Source: Actinernus sp. WN-2022 (lineage: Eukaryota; Cnidaria; Anthozoa; Actiniaria; Actinernidae). From it: a stretch of DNA of 64,000 nt. Position numbers and translations under genes: made by a program. The stretch is from assembly GCA_030867875.1 (NCBI GenBank), contig JAOWCC010001751.1, positions 24,110,369-24,174,368 of the forward strand. The letters are read 5' to 3'. The first letter of the stretch is position 1; every line of letters begins with the position of its first letter. Below, piece by piece: positions 10,567-22,554 of this stretch. The notes beneath the pieces are model-generated. The model had not been told where the DNA came from and searched no databases. It was given only the letters and a program-made list of their open reading frames with translations.

Positions 10567-11100
10567 ATAAACAAATATTTCCCGCCTTTAGCTAGCCAGT
10601 GGCGCACGCGACACCAGTGGGCAACAATTGATGTATTTTTACCCTCTGACGTCAGTTTCCAAATTGTTGCCCGCGCGTGAAACAGTTCGTTTTGTTACTT
10701 GTCACGTGACCATAAATCGACCAATGAGGGCGCACGTTATATAATAAACAAATATTTCCCGCCTTTAGCTAGCCAGTGGCGCACGCGACACCAGTGGGCA
10801 ACAATTGATGCATTGTTACCCTCTGACGTCAGTTTCCAAATGGTTGCCCGCGCGTGAAACAGTTCGTTTTGTTACTTGTCACGTGACCATAAATCGACCA
10901 ATGAGGGCGCACGTTATATAATAAACAAATATTTCCCGCCTTTAGCTAGCCAGTGGCGCACGCGACACCAGTGGGCAACAATTGATGCATTGTTACCCTC
11001 TGACGTCAGTTTCCAAATGGTTGCCCGCGCGTGAAACAGTTCGTTTTGTTACTTGTCACGTCACCATAAATCGACCAATGAGGGCGCACGTTATATAATA
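10567..11100. repeat. 177-bp promoter-like tandem monomers, 3 units
   Basis: Units begin with ATAAACAAATATTTCCCGCC at 10567, 10744 and 10921, an exact 177-bp period. Read on the plus strand, each unit carries TGACGTCA (CRE), CACGTG (E-box), ACCAATGAG (CCAAT box), TTATATAATA (TATA-like) and TTTCCCGCC (E2F-like). The third unit has lost the E-box (CACGTC) and runs into A-rich sequence before the LINE remnant at 11110. The order CRE, CCAAT, TATA points to plus-strand transcription, as in the monomeric 5' UTRs of some LINEs. Confidence 0.85.
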
Positions 11101-11109
11101 AAAAAAATT

Positions 11110-11420
11110 GTTAGGGTGAAAAAATCTGACCATATCTCCCCTGTACTCTGTAACCTGGTTACACTGGTTAGCAGGATAATTTTTAAGATACTGTTAATTA
11201 CTTTCAAAGTCCTTCATGGTCAGGCTCCATCTCTATTACCGAATTACTGAACCAATACAAATCTATTCGTACTTTAAGGTCGTCCACCAGCAATCTGGTA
11301 TTAGTTCCGAATCAGCTAACACTAGAACCTATCGAGACAGAGCCTTCTCGGTTGTCGCTGTTAAACTCTGGAACTCACTTCCTGCCCACATTAGAAGAAC
11401 TGACTCTAAGCTATTTTAGT
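11110..11420 (+). pseudogene. LINE reverse-transcriptase ORF, C-terminal fragment
   Basis: Two overlapping plus-strand frames encode the tail of a CR1/L2-type ORF2: RIIFKILLITFKVLHGQAPS, then a region with RTYRDRAFSVVAVKLWNSLP. These match the FK.L....P.YL...R.FSV...WNSLP pattern seen at the end of such proteins. Frame shifts and stops make it dead. Confidence 0.8.
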
Positions 11421-12483
11421 CCTCACTCAAGACCTTTTTTAGTTTGATAGTTGTAATATTAAGCAATGGTCCGCGCATATGTTATGCATGGATGTAAAGA
11501 GGTGCTAATTGTGGTATTGTTTCAATCTTCCACCTCATTGGCTTAGACATTACAATATATTAACTTGAAGAAGAATATTATTTTTCTCATTTTGTAAACA
11601 GATTTGAATTATATCTAGTGAAAACACTCATAACTTTTAATATGACTAACTTTCAATATGGGGAACATTTTTCTTGGTTATTGTTTTAGACTCTTCTGAT
11701 TGGACGAAATGTTTTCACACAAAAGAAATGTACCTTTAAAATGCATTTTTAGTGGATTTGATTTCAGAAATTTATAATTTAAGGTTTGATGAGTTGTCAG
11801 TATGAAAATTACGCATTACGGCAAAAAGATTTACACTGATCATTGAGATAATTTAGAAAATCACAGAATCCCATAAACGGAGGATTGAATGTAAAGGACA
11901 GGACGGCGTTAAAAGCCATACAAAATCGAGCACATCATTCAGGACTCTAAAACCTCACGTGTTCCGCGCGCTGGTGCACGGTCGGGTGGTCGGTTGGGCA
12001 AGAACATAGCTAAAATTTCACTCATGCTATATGTATGGTGCTCCTCTATCATCGCACACAAGAACCCCTCTCTTACTAATGCTCTCTTGGTTCTAAGTAT
12101 AAATTTGAGAAGGAAACGGTGGACTATATTTTTGTTATTTTTATCTCTAGCCTGCCTCGTAAGTGTTGTCAGCCCTCGTGACAGTCTCGTTAAACAGTTA
12201 CAATGCAGGCAACCCGGCCAAGCTCTAATTTCGAGGTATCCTCACTCTAGCCGATCGTCGAGTAGCGGCGTGTAAGAAATTTATCCCATCTACCCCCTAA
12301 TACATAACAAACTCAAAGGCGCAGTACTCGCTGAGATCGGGCAAAAGGGTTACCCAATGGCAACTTTGTATCTAAATATCAAACACTACCTAATAATTCA
12401 TGAGGTAGCCAACCAGAGGTCTCGATTTGTACCACGTGCAGTACTTTAAAACCCCGTCAAAGTTCTCTCTACGGTACTTTGAA
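11421..12483. other. no gene seen
   Basis: AT-rich sequence, probably LINE 3' UTR at first and then unassigned. A 93-codon frame at 11994-12275 has no recognisable motif. Confidence 0.35.
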
Positions 12484-12554
12484 ATCCTTTCCCAAGTCCA
12501 AGGACTTTGAACTATGAATATTCAAAGTTCAAAGTCCTTGGACTTAGAAAAGGA
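12484..12554. repeat. perfect-arm hairpin
   Basis: The arms AAGTCCAAGGACTTTGAAC and GTTCAAAGTCCTTGGACTT flank a short TATGAATATTCAAA loop. It is probably a MITE or a transcribed hairpin. Confidence 0.8.
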
Positions 12555-12827
12555 TGGACGTTTAATTACTTAAGTCAAACAAAGCAACGATATGTAAATA
12601 CGCAAGTACAACCTACAAGCCTGAAACATCAACTCTAAATGCATGAAGTTTTAAAATCATTTTGTTGTTTATCCCACAATCACCAAACTAGCATGAAATT
12701 ATTAAGTAGTGTTTGATGTCGGCCTCCAATTCGGACTCGACGGCATAATTGATCAAACTCATTAATAATTCATGAAGTAAAAACAAAGCAAATCACCGAC
12801 CGATAAGTGATCTTTAAATCTGATACA

Positions 12828-12985
12828 GATTTCGTCCTGATTTACATAAATTTTACTTCGATTTTCTCGGCCAAAATAAGGCGTATCGCCAAAATAAGGC
12901 GTATCGCCAAAATAACTGAAAACATGACTCTTTACATCTAGACATTTGATCTTTATGGGGTCTTTATGGGATTTACAAACTATCG
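12828..12985 (+). repeat. dispersed repeat (copy 1 of 2)
   Basis: The block GATTTTCTCGGCCAAAATAA...AATAACTGAAAACATGACT...ACATCTAGAC recurs in direct orientation at 14820-14955. This copy has an extra tandem GGCGTATCGCCAAAATAA unit. Confidence 0.75.
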
Positions 12986-13669
12986 CTTTCAGCTCGAGTT
13001 TGTAAATTCTATAAAGATCGTCCGCTCATTCTTTATCTGGTACTTATAATATTCATTAATAATTCATAAGGGTACTAGCCTATCCAGACCCAGCATTCAT
13101 ATCAATGATCAATGATGCAGAATACTAATAAGCCCTATTAGAATTCTGTATATGATACAGAATACTAATAAGACTTAGTATTCTGTATCAAATGATACAG
13201 AGTATAAGTGAATCAGCCTGTAATTCAGTATATGTTTATACTGCAAGAGGCGTGAATAAACTAATTATTATTAAATTACAAATTTTACCATTATCGATAG
13301 CTTCAAATCAAGTGAAATAAACGCCATTGCTCTTTCTGTTATCCTTTGTCGTACATTAGCGTTTTGGGATTTTTTTCTTTTTCTACTCAAATAAATACAC
13401 CAACAACTCGAAACTAGAGCTTGGGTTGCCTGTGGTTACATAGACGTTTTAACTGACTATGTTCGTGCGCACTATAACAAAAGACTGCACGGAATATGAA
13501 CACATTCACGTTGTTATTGTTTACAAGTGACATACACTAATATTGCAAACTTCAACATAGTTTAGTGTTGGCATTAAACCTGTGCCATGTTCCAGCATGT
13601 TTATTCCGTGTGTCAATTCCGTGTGTCAATTCCGTGTTTGCGAAATTTAATAAATTCAGTATAGCTACT
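12986..13669. other. no gene seen; palindromic ATACAG cluster
   Basis: At 13090-13215 GATACAGAATACTAATAAG and its complement alternate, giving nested hairpins. A triplicated TTCCGTGTGTCAA phrase lies near 13610-13635. Nothing is coding. Confidence 0.5.
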
Positions 13670-13928
13670 CAACAAAACTTATCTGGATTTGGTCAATAAA
13701 GAGTGCATAAAAGGTTATTGAGTACACAGTCGCATGCTCTCAGCAAATGTTTGCTCAGTATATTATAAACAAAAAATCGCATAAACTGCTCGTGCTATAC
13801 TGATTTTAGGGCACAGTGATGTTTTGAAAGTTCTCAAATTGCACTCGCCTAAAGACTCGTGCAATTATCGGAACTTTCAAAATATCACTCAGTGCCTATA
13901 AAGGACGTATAGCACGATTTCCTATACA
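13670..13928 (-). repeat. dispersed repeat with internal hairpin (copy 2 of 2)
   Basis: It is the inverted copy of 2798-3062; AGTCGCATGCTCTCAGCAAA and GAACTTTCAAAATATCACTC are shared. Confidence 0.8.
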
Positions 13929-14029
13929 CATCCTCATCAGTTTCGACCTTGTTAGCATGCGTCGGGTAGTGGTGGAATAAAGTATAGGGTGTTTCATTTG
14001 GTATATTTAGAGCGGTTTTCAGTTGAGTG

Positions 14030-14240
14030 TAGTGAAACCAAACTCAAATTATCCACAGCCAGCCAACCATAGGAGCGAGTAATCACAAGTAACTCATAAA
14101 TGGCTTCCCTGTGAGCCAACAACAAACCAAAGCAAAACCAAAACCAATTTGCGTTTGGTTTTACTTTGGATTCTGATTGGTTGGTTTACTTTCTCAGCCA
14201 ATAGGAGAGCTTAGTAAACGCAAAACCCAAACACTTCCGA
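14030..14240 (-). repeat. dispersed repeat (copy 1 of 2)
   Basis: It shares CCAATAGGAGAGCTTAGTAAACGC and neighbouring AACCAAA-rich words, inverted, with 18490-18680. It holds a short frame that is not a gene. Confidence 0.7.
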
Positions 14241-15012
14241 CACTCGATCGAAATCCGCTCTAATGAAGCGTATACAAGCACGGCCTTTACGGGAAACGAC
14301 AGATTTTTTTTAAAGTTCTCATTGAAGTACTGAATGAATGTATGAGAAAAATAGAAAAGAAATCCCACGTTAACAACTCACCTTGACGTAGAAACCGTAA
14401 ACGGCAAGCTACGAACGCGCCGGAAAATCGCCGTCGAGTGGTCTGTTCGCGGAAACAAAACGCGATGTTTGTAGGACGCGTTCGAGTTACCGTATTCCCG
14501 AATAAGAATATATGGAATATAATAGTCTCTGGAAATCACTGGTTCAGGCACATTTTGTACTGTAAGCTACAACTGAACGCTTGCTGACTTATGATATTCA
14601 GGATACATTTAGTATTCCAGTGACTAATAGATCCCGATATAAGTGATTTGCAGTGATCATTCTGTGTATTCTTAATCTCTCTAATCTCTACGAACGAAAG
14701 ACGTTCGTGAGCATTCCGTGCGCGGGTACGGTATTGTGTGTTGTCTCTTTAATTTAAATTTATCAAATGATTGATGAGGCAAAACAAAGGAAATTAATAA
14801 AACAGTCATTAATTCTACTAGAGATTTCATTCTGATTTACTTTAAACTTTGGCTTCGATTTTCTCCGCCAAAATAAGTCGTATCACCAAAATAACTGAAA
14901 ACATGACTACATCTAGACGTTTGATAAGTGCGATAAAGACTTTATCTAGTACATAGATTCTTAGATTCATTTGCCCCAAGATCATGTGAGCTCATCTATG
15001 GGGCTTACGCTA
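14241..15012. other. no gene seen; includes a dispersed repeat at 14820-14955
   Basis: At 14820-14955 it repeats the block at 12828-12985 (AAATAACTGAAAACATGACT). The rest is unassigned. Confidence 0.4.
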
Positions 15013-15362
15013 AAGTCCCGGCTAAACGCTCAAACAATCTCAACAAACTCAGTTGAACATTTTACTACAGTGGCTTAACAGTTAAACAATGCACAATGTT
15101 TGATCGTTTAGCCGCCTGCATAAAACATTCAGCAAGCATCTCTACAGAATATTTTCTTTGAAATACCGCTGAATTTCAATATCGCTTGCACGTGCATGTT
15201 TTGTTAGAAGAGGGCTTCGGCTAAACGATATAAACTATTTGTTCATCACGCGAAATGTTAGATGAAATCAAACACACAAAAATGTTGGGAAGCCATTTAA
15301 CAGTCATTTTAAAGAGAATGATAAAACATGTTCATCCAATGTTTGTGCGTTTAGTTGGGGCT
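15013..15362. mobile_element. possible degenerate MITE
   Basis: The left end, GTCCCGGCTAAACGCTCAAAC, and the complement of the right end, GCCCCAACTAAACGCACAAAC, are similar inverted repeats. No target duplication was resolved. Confidence 0.4.
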
Positions 15363-15702
15363 TAAAAGAAGAAAAAACAGGCAGATGGCTCTGTTGTCAG
15401 TCATTTTTACTGGAAACGTTTATAGTAATATGTTTGGTATATTACTGGACGTGATAAAACATTTCACCGTTTTCAGGAAAAGTCAAAATGTTGTTCAGTG
15501 TACAAAAGTATCCATATTCTTTGGGACTGACGAAAGTTGCCAACTGTCAATAAAATATATGCAGCAGTAGAAAGTATACTCTAGCCTAAACCGCTGTGTA
15601 GTGCTTCATTTCACTTCATTCCCCCACAACTGTCATTGTTGGCTGCTACAGGGGGCTAAAGAAAGTAAGGTTGATCTAAGAATAGCAAAACGGGGACAAT
15701 GT

Positions 15703-15791
15703 TAGTCTCCTTCGCAGCCGTTATGGTCTCTGTCACACAACGCTCTTGATGGGGCTGAGCCCAGAGACCATAACGGCTGCGAAGGAGAATA
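15703..15791. mobile_element. 89-bp MITE, 9-bp target duplication
   Basis: The arms CTCCTTCGCAGCCGTTATGG (and on to GTCTCTG) are inverted around a 30-bp core, so the whole element folds into a hairpin. It is flanked by the perfect direct repeat GGACAATGT (15694-15702 and 15792-15800), which fits a Mutator-like insertion. Confidence 0.9.
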
Positions 15792-16158
15792 GGACAATGT
15801 AGGACAAAGTCCGCATGTGCACATGATGGAGATGTTACGCATTTAAAGCCCGATGTACACGACAAGCATTTTTGGTACGGCACTCCTAAATTCTGGTACG
15901 TGTGCCAAAATATTTCGGCACGTGTTGCAAAAGGCATCTTGCTTTTGCCTGCGCTGGACTCAATTCACTCAAGGGACTGTATCTATCTTCATTTATTTCT
16001 TCCAAGCACCGTCCGCCTTACACTCGTTACAATACTTATGCTGCATGTTCAGACTCGTCTCTTTTCTTACAAAAACGCATTCATGGTTCACTACAATACA
16101 ATCATCTTTGTCTCTTAATCCCCTGGCATGCAAAATATTTCCTGTACGTCACTATGAC

Positions 16159-16699
16159 TTAAAGTGCCCCTAAACCCTTTTGCAATTTTTATATATATGA
16201 AACTTTGAAAGGTTTTGAGTACTTCTGCGAATAAATTGTTGGCTTACAGAGAATACACTATGTTCTAGGCTTGTTTGAAATGGTGAAAATGTGACCTCTC
16301 CTGACCCATTACCGTGTAAGAAAAAGCCTGGGTCGATTCCCTATCTTATGTCACCTCAATGCATTATTGTCCATGACGCCTTTCTATCACAACAGCATCG
16401 ATATATAGAGAATATACACAGTCTGAGATTTTAGTAAAGAAAACAGCTATTTTAGACAAAATGCTAAATATTTATTCAAGTTATTGCAAAGTCGAATGAA
16501 TTGATGACGTAAGATAGGGAATCGACCCAGTCTTTTTCTTACAAGGTCATGGGTCAGGAGAGGTCACATTTTCACCATTTCAAACAAGCCTAGAACATAG
16601 TGTATTCTCTGTAAGCCACAAATTTCTTCGCAGAAGTATTCAAAGCCTTTCAAAGTTTCATATATATAAATATTGCAAAAGGGTTTAGGGGCACTTTAA
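16159..16699. mobile_element. 541-bp foldback MITE with about 200-bp TIRs (TTAA ends)
   Basis: The left arm (16159 to about 16360) and right arm (about 16500-16699) are near-perfect inverted repeats starting TTAAAGTGCCCCTAAACCC and including GGTCGATTCCCTATCTTA. TTAA at both ends is compatible with a piggyBac-type target. A single diverged arm of the same family lies at 44985-45170. Confidence 0.85.
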
Positions 16700-18489
16700 T
16701 AATACAATGCACTATTCTTCAGAGCGTGCTAGCCAGAAACACATGCTACAGTTTGCATGTACTGAATATCATGTGACATGTTACCAAGCGTGACTAAATT
16801 CACTGATGCGTGATTAACCAAACGATATAAACAAACTTAAGATAATATTCCCGGACACTTTCCCCCCTTTGACTCATTTATGAGTCAAGCATACTCCTGA
16901 CCTTCCACCTAGCGTCGAAAGCTACAGCTCGCTTAGGAATTCCCGGATACGGCTTCCCTTATTTTTGTGGTGCAAATGGAATCTTTCGGGTACGCGTGTC
17001 CAAAAATCTAGTGGTGCTGTGAAAAAGCAGTCTCGGCCAGCCTGTTTGGAGTGCCGTGCCCAAGTTAGGAGTGTCCAAAATGTTCGTTGTGTATATCGAG
17101 CTTAAGTAATGCTGCGGCTAAGAACGATAGCACTGAACGGCAAGGAATTCTTCTTTCTCATAATTTCATTGGTGGATACTCCTACTTCAATAGATGGTTG
17201 CACATGACGTCACGGCGGCCATGTTGGTCTACCTTTAACAATAGATTCTTCGTTAGCTTCTTTTGTTAGGTACACCAACATGGCCACCATGCCCTTTGTC
17301 ATTTGAATCTCTGGGGAGTGACTGCAACCCATCTATAGAAAACCATCGAAATAATACATTTTAATTCAATAATTTATTTACGTTTAATAAATTTTTGATC
17401 AAATCAACTATGGTTGAAGAATATTGTATGTGGGGAAAACTCTAAAGGTAAATTTACGATTGAAAGATCTTTTGTTTTCTTTTCCTATTGCCTGCATGGT
17501 AGCTTTGAGTTTTCACAGTAAAAAGAGCCAATAGCATAAAAAAAAGTACTTTAATTATGGTCTGGGTGTAGTTTGGACCGTGTAGACAATCTCATACAAC
17601 GCACGGTATTCGAGCAAAATCGTATGTGGAGATATTCCCATTGCCGCAGCCTATTGTCTTTTGCTATAGTTCCGCTTAGCCCAATCATTACTAAAGTGCA
17701 TATAAGCCCTGGATAATTATATTTCTTACGAAGAGACTAGAGGTCATAGACAAAGGATTCCGGAATAAAAAGTTGATTTGATTTATTTGTCATGGTATAT
17801 TGGCCGTTCAAAGTTGCCCAAAAACGTGTCTTGGGTTGCCTGGGGACGAAAATCAAGCACACGAGAGCGCATAAAAAAATTGGCACTGGGTCTAGTTTGA
17901 CGTCATCAACAGAACACGCTCGATGCGCCATTGCATGAAAGGCCTTGTTTGCAGCTAACAGTCACGTGCTGATATAGTACTTCATTAACGAATGAATTGA
18001 GCTCGTGATTCCCATGGGAAAGGCGTTGCCATGGATGCTGGAGAGCAAGCTATCTTTTAAAACGCAGGTTTAGAAAGATCGACAATCGATTGGAGGTGAA
18101 AAGTAGCATTTACAAACAGGTTTTGCTAATAGCAATACCGATGTCGTACAAGGCCTTAAAATAAATGAAGTCAGATATTGTTTGCTCTCCAGTACAACCA
18201 CGTGATGTACTAGCTGCAAAGGGCCTATTATTTTGCAAATAAGCCATGCTTTATACCCTTGAAAAGACTAGTTATGTTGATGACGTCACGTTTTATTCTC
18301 GTCCCAGTCCCCGAACGTGCGAGGAAATTATTCTAAAATTAGAACTTTAGTCGCTAAAAAATAATAGAAACATTTGTATTTTAAAATATCGGATTTTTCC
18401 CCTACCTTTTAAGGTCTAAGCTTTAAAAAAAAGCATATATGCACTTTAAACAGATGATAATTTACAGCACAGTTCCTTTGAGCAGTTTT
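16700..18489. other. no gene seen
   Basis: It contains an imperfect palindrome, CGGCGGCCATGTTGGT and ACCAACATGGCCACCATG (17211-17292), close to the perfect-arm one at 58.8 kb. The short frames in it are not convincing. Confidence 0.4.
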
Positions 18490-18680
18490 CACGTGTTTTG
18501 GTTTTGCGTTTACTAAGCTCTCCTATTGGCTGAAAAATCAATCAGATTCCAAAGTAAAACTCAAATTGGTTTTGCTTTGATTTGTCATTTTCTCTACTCG
18601 CTCCTGTGATTGGCTAGCTGTGGGTAATTTGCGTTTGGTCTTTCGACACTCATGTGAAATTCGCTCTTTCGCTCTAAAAC
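18490..18680 (+). repeat. dispersed repeat (copy 2 of 2)
   Basis: Inverted relative to 14030-14240; the shared core is TTTACTAAGCTCTCCTATTGG. Confidence 0.7.
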
Positions 18681-18787
18681 TAAAAGGTAATCCAGCTTGA
18701 TTGAGGGCAGTCTTTAGTTTGATTTGCCAACTTGTGGACTACTGATTTGGTATTAAAGCTAAGGGCGCGTTTTTGAGGGACATATTA

Positions 18788-18860
18788 CGAGTATTCACCG
18801 AGTATATTCCGAGTATTCACCGTGTATATTCCGAGTATTCACCGTGTATATTCCGAGTCA
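18788..18860. repeat. 22-bp tandem repeat, about 3 units
   Basis: The unit GAGTATTCACCGTGTATATTCC is repeated, with an A/T variant in the first unit. Confidence 0.85.
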
Positions 18861-19433
18861 CTCCGAAAAAAGAATACACCGAAAAACCAATCTTGTTTAC
18901 TGATTAAAACAAGTAGCGCCTACTTCCTACATTTCAGAAGAAGGATAATTATGTGCAGGATTTCGAGGTGTGCTAATTTCGGAATAGCTGGAATAAGTCC
19001 CCCAAACTAAACGCACCTTTATTAGCCATTTCCGACAAAGGACTAGGGACGAGTATGTAAATTTCTTCGAATTAAAAAAGATAACCCAACCACAAGAAAG
19101 ATCACAACTTTTATAAATAGTGTGTTGACTGACTGGTGACGTTGGAATCAACATTAACGAGGTGGCGAGCTTTCATAAATCACAAAAATAAGAGCTCACT
19201 GGGGATTGGGGCCCCAATCCATACTGACCTCTTATTTTTGTAATTTTCAAAAGCTTGCTATTCAGCTCTTATTTACTCAAACATCTTCAAACTCAGTAAA
19301 CAGACTAATTTCGATGTGATTTTTCATGTGGTGGGGTTCTTTTTCAAAATCGTCAAAATTATTTTGGAATTCGATTAAATTTACACACTCGGGCCCAGTC
19401 CTTTATCAGTTTACGAAATGGCTAACAGTCCAC
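18861..19433. other. no gene seen
   Basis: Unassigned AT-rich sequence leading to the outer end of the second DIRS-like element. Confidence 0.35.
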
Positions 19434-19605
19434 GTTCGTATTCGAAAATTACCGCTGAATGCAATGACTACAGACGCATGTACGCAGGGTTAGCCTCATT
19501 CTGAAGTTAAACATTCATTGATGCCAGCGAGCAGGTGGGCTATTCACAACAGTAATCTATTCTATAACACTCGCAGTCGTATTTAGGTATGGGATAAATA
19601 TTGAG
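19434..19605. repeat. outer terminal repeat of the second DIRS-like element (left)
   Basis: Positions 19434-19493 (ATTCGAAAATTACCGCTGAA...) are the inverted copy of 24925-24985. Positions 19551-19605 (AATCTATTCTATAACACTCG...GGGATAAATATTGA) recur directly at 20981-21044. Inverted outer ends plus internal copies are the DIRS terminal layout. Confidence 0.7.
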
Positions 19606-20713
19606 TGACAGACGACAAGTTGTCCGAATTAACTCAGCCCTATCTGAGCCTCTTACTATGGTCAGCGGCGTGCCTCAAGGGAGCATACTGGCACCACTCC
19701 TATTCAGTATATATACGAATGATCTCACCTCTGTACCACAGAAATGTATTGCAACGAGTTATGTGGACGACACCAAACTACTTATATCATTCAATCTGAG
19801 AGAGAGGACATCTACAATAACTGATATAGAAGAATATTTATTTAACGTCAGCAAGTGGTGCTGTCAGAACCGCTTATTATTAAACCCAGATAAAACTAAA
19901 CTCTTAGTATTTGGTAGTAAACAGAAGATAGCTGAACTAGAATATTTTAAGATTTCATTGCTAGGAAAGGAGCTGTTACCAGTATCCAGTGCCAAAGACT
20001 TGGGCGTGATCTTAGACACGAACTTAACCTACGATGAACACATTACTAAGACCGTTTCTTCATGCTTTTCTCGACTAGCACAAATAAACCGTGTTAAATA
20101 CGCGTTTAATAAGAACACTTTAATTACTGTTATTAATACATTAGTATTTAGTAAGTTGCTTTACTGCTCGAATGTATGGGCAAATACATCTAATAGAAAC
20201 ATACGTAAGCTACAATCATGTCAAAACTATGCCTGTCGTATTGTTAGCGGGGCCAAAAAGTATAACCATATTACACCTATACTAAAAGAGCTAAATTGGC
20301 TCCCAGTAGATAAGCTAGTGTATTTTAGAAGTGCCACTCTGGCATTCAAATGTATGACTGATTCCGCACCAGGTTATTTAATATCTAAATTCACGAAGCG
20401 CTTCAATATTAGTGGTCGTGAAACTCGAAACTCGCAATTATTACAAATCCCCTTATTCAAATCTGCGAGTGGTCAGAGAAGTTTTTATTACAGAACAGTA
20501 AAAATATGGAACTCACTAGATAACGAACTGAAATTAAGTAAAGACGTTTTAAGTTTCAAGCGAAAGCTGAAGAGCAAATTATATCAAACTCAAAATAGGT
20601 TAAATTAATAGATGTAATTCAAATTGTCATGTAGACTGTAGTTGTATTGTATTTGTATTTTGTCTTTGAAAAGCCTTTTTAAGGAAAGATAAATAAAGTA
20701 TGAAGTATGACCT
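19604..20713 (+). mobile_element. 5'-truncated CR1/L2-type LINE with open RT frame (to 20608)
   Basis: A frame of about 335 codons is open to 20608 but has no ATG at its left end, so the element is 5'-truncated. It begins inside the RT palm and contains GVPQGSILAPLLFSIYTNDL and the catalytic YVDD (usual F/YADD). It then runs through the thumb and the typical C-terminus (LAFKCMTDSAPGYL, later RSFYYRTVKIWNSLDNEL). The 3' UTR ends at GGAAAGATAAATAAAGTATGAAGTATGA. The left junction falls exactly where the DIRS terminal sequence GGGATAAATATTGA stops, so it is nested in that element. The open frame over the whole remaining ORF suggests a fairly recent insertion. Confidence 0.85.
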
Positions 20714-20797
20714 AGCGGCCTAAGCCAAAGCTGGAACGGCTTGGCTTAGGGGAGGAACCTACGACCCACGCGAATTCATAGGGTGGGTGGGTGGGCC

Positions 20798-21044
20798 GTT
20801 CCCTTTCTCCTCACTCCGCCAGGGTAAGAAAACTGAGCAAGAGAGCGAGCATGCTGCTTGTATTCAGTATTTATACTTGCCTATTTCGTAATACACGTGC
20901 AAATTCGCAAAATATACATGCAGTTCTTTGGTGTTTATAGCCTAAATTCATCCGTGCATATCATTACGAGTGTTATGAATAGTAATCTATTCTATAACAC
21001 TCGTATTCATGCCCAGTCGTATTTAGGTATGGGATAAATATTGA
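20798..21044 (+). repeat. direct repeat of the second DIRS-like element (left copy)
   Basis: GTTCCCTTTCTCCTCACTCC through GAGTGTTATGAATAGT matches 24574-24877 in the same orientation with few substitutions. Unlike that copy it has no insertion, so it gives the empty site for the MITE at 24611. The end forms a near-palindrome, GAGTGTTAT...ATAACACTC. Confidence 0.85.
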
Positions 21045-21239
21045 CTCCGCGTTAACTAGCCAGGATCTTCCCCTATTTCGCTCACATGCTGATTCAGTAT
21101 TTTGTTAATCTCCAGAGCACAAATCCCTATCCTAAAAAAGAATCCCCAATCCTTACGCAATTCCCAATCCTCATACAATTCCCAATCCTTATATTCCAAT
21201 ATTTAGTACCGAAGTCAAAACAGGGATAAGGAGATGGCG

Positions 21240-22554
21240 CTAGCCTGTGAAACCAGATTGAATAATTAGGAAGTAATAATCAAGACGGGACAAGAGGCAA
21301 ATGCTATTGGCATTAGTGTGTCCTCTAAGTAGCCACTCGCATCCAACACCAACCATTTGCTTGAGTGATCTTTGACCCTTAGATATTGCCACATTCACCT
21401 CCCTGGTAAATAGTCTTGCTACTGGGAAAGCCAGAGAGAAAGAAACACATTTGCCAGCGAGGCGCTGAAGGGTTTTTACAGTCACCGAGGGCTTTTCCAG
21501 TATCTCTTTCACCAGCTGAATAAATCTCGCCTTCTTTTCAGGGATCAAATGGAACGTCTCAGTCGAGGAATCCACCAAATATCCGAGAAATTTCACTTTC
21601 TTTGCTGGGATCAACACTGCTTTGGCCAGGCCCAAAAAAAAATAACCCAAACGCACCAGATAATACGCTACTAGAAATATAGCAGACTCTGCTGATGCTC
21701 TTCTGCGCTGATCCTCAAACTTGAACGTCGAATATTCTCCACTAATGAGAGAGACTTGGAGCTGTCCGTTATGTCTGTCGTCTATGTATAACAGACAGGG
21801 GATCCCCATTGGCCTCCGGAAGAAACTGTTAGCCACGAGGCTTGTAGTGTGATATATGTATGGGGAAATCTTCCAGCCGAATGGTAACGTATTATACGTG
21901 AAGAGCCATCCACCCCATTGAATTCCAAAGTAGATTCGACTCCCTTCTGTTAAGAGAATGTGATCGTATCCAGACTTATCGTCAAGGATCGTTTGATAAG
22001 AATTCTTCGTAACGTATCTTGGGAGGTCGCCCAAACCATCTAAAGTGAATGGCATATCATTCTTCCATAAGTTGAGATACCTGGCATCATGACATAAGCG
22101 TGGGCTCAACTGTCAGGGGAAGTACTATGTGGGTCGGGGTCACTTTTCCCACTCTTCCAAGTAGCGTGATTGCCCCAGTCTCCAAACGGTTCATTAAAAT
22201 CTGCTGGACAAACTCAACGAACGGTTTACATGATACATTATTTTGAAATTGTTTTGGTGGTGGATGATCCGAGTTGTAATTTTCACCTTTGAAGGTTCCC
22301 TTAAAACGCTGAAAATAAGGGAAAATCGATACTTTGTTATCAATCCAGTTTAAGACCTCTTCTTGTTTCACAGATGGGTTTTTCCCATATATTTCCTGCC
22401 AGACCGAGGCATGACTATGCAGCTCCCCTGCAATGAAGTGGTTAGGGTCACGGAACATTAGCCAATTGATATCTCCCACAATTTCACCACATTGTACCAG
22501 TTTTACCTTATCTGCAGCAGCTGTCATCTCTACTAACTTCGACGGTGTTTCCAA
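21240..22554 (-). pseudogene. DIRS-type reverse transcriptase, frameshifted and truncated
   Basis: Two overlapping minus-strand frames (22554-22087 and 22109-21240) make one RT. The first ends with LPLTVEP and the second starts with PRLCHDARYLNLW, the usual continuous DIRS motif, so a 1-2 base indel near 22105 splits the gene. The second frame has DDKSGYDHI (RT motif A), QWGGWLFTYNTLPFGW and the catalytic YIDD. It then has a connection region with KVKFLGYLVDS and LQRLAGKCVSF, and stops before any RNase H. Gag fragments lie upstream on the same strand. There is no tyrosine recombinase downstream; the terminal repeat follows instead. Confidence 0.85.
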
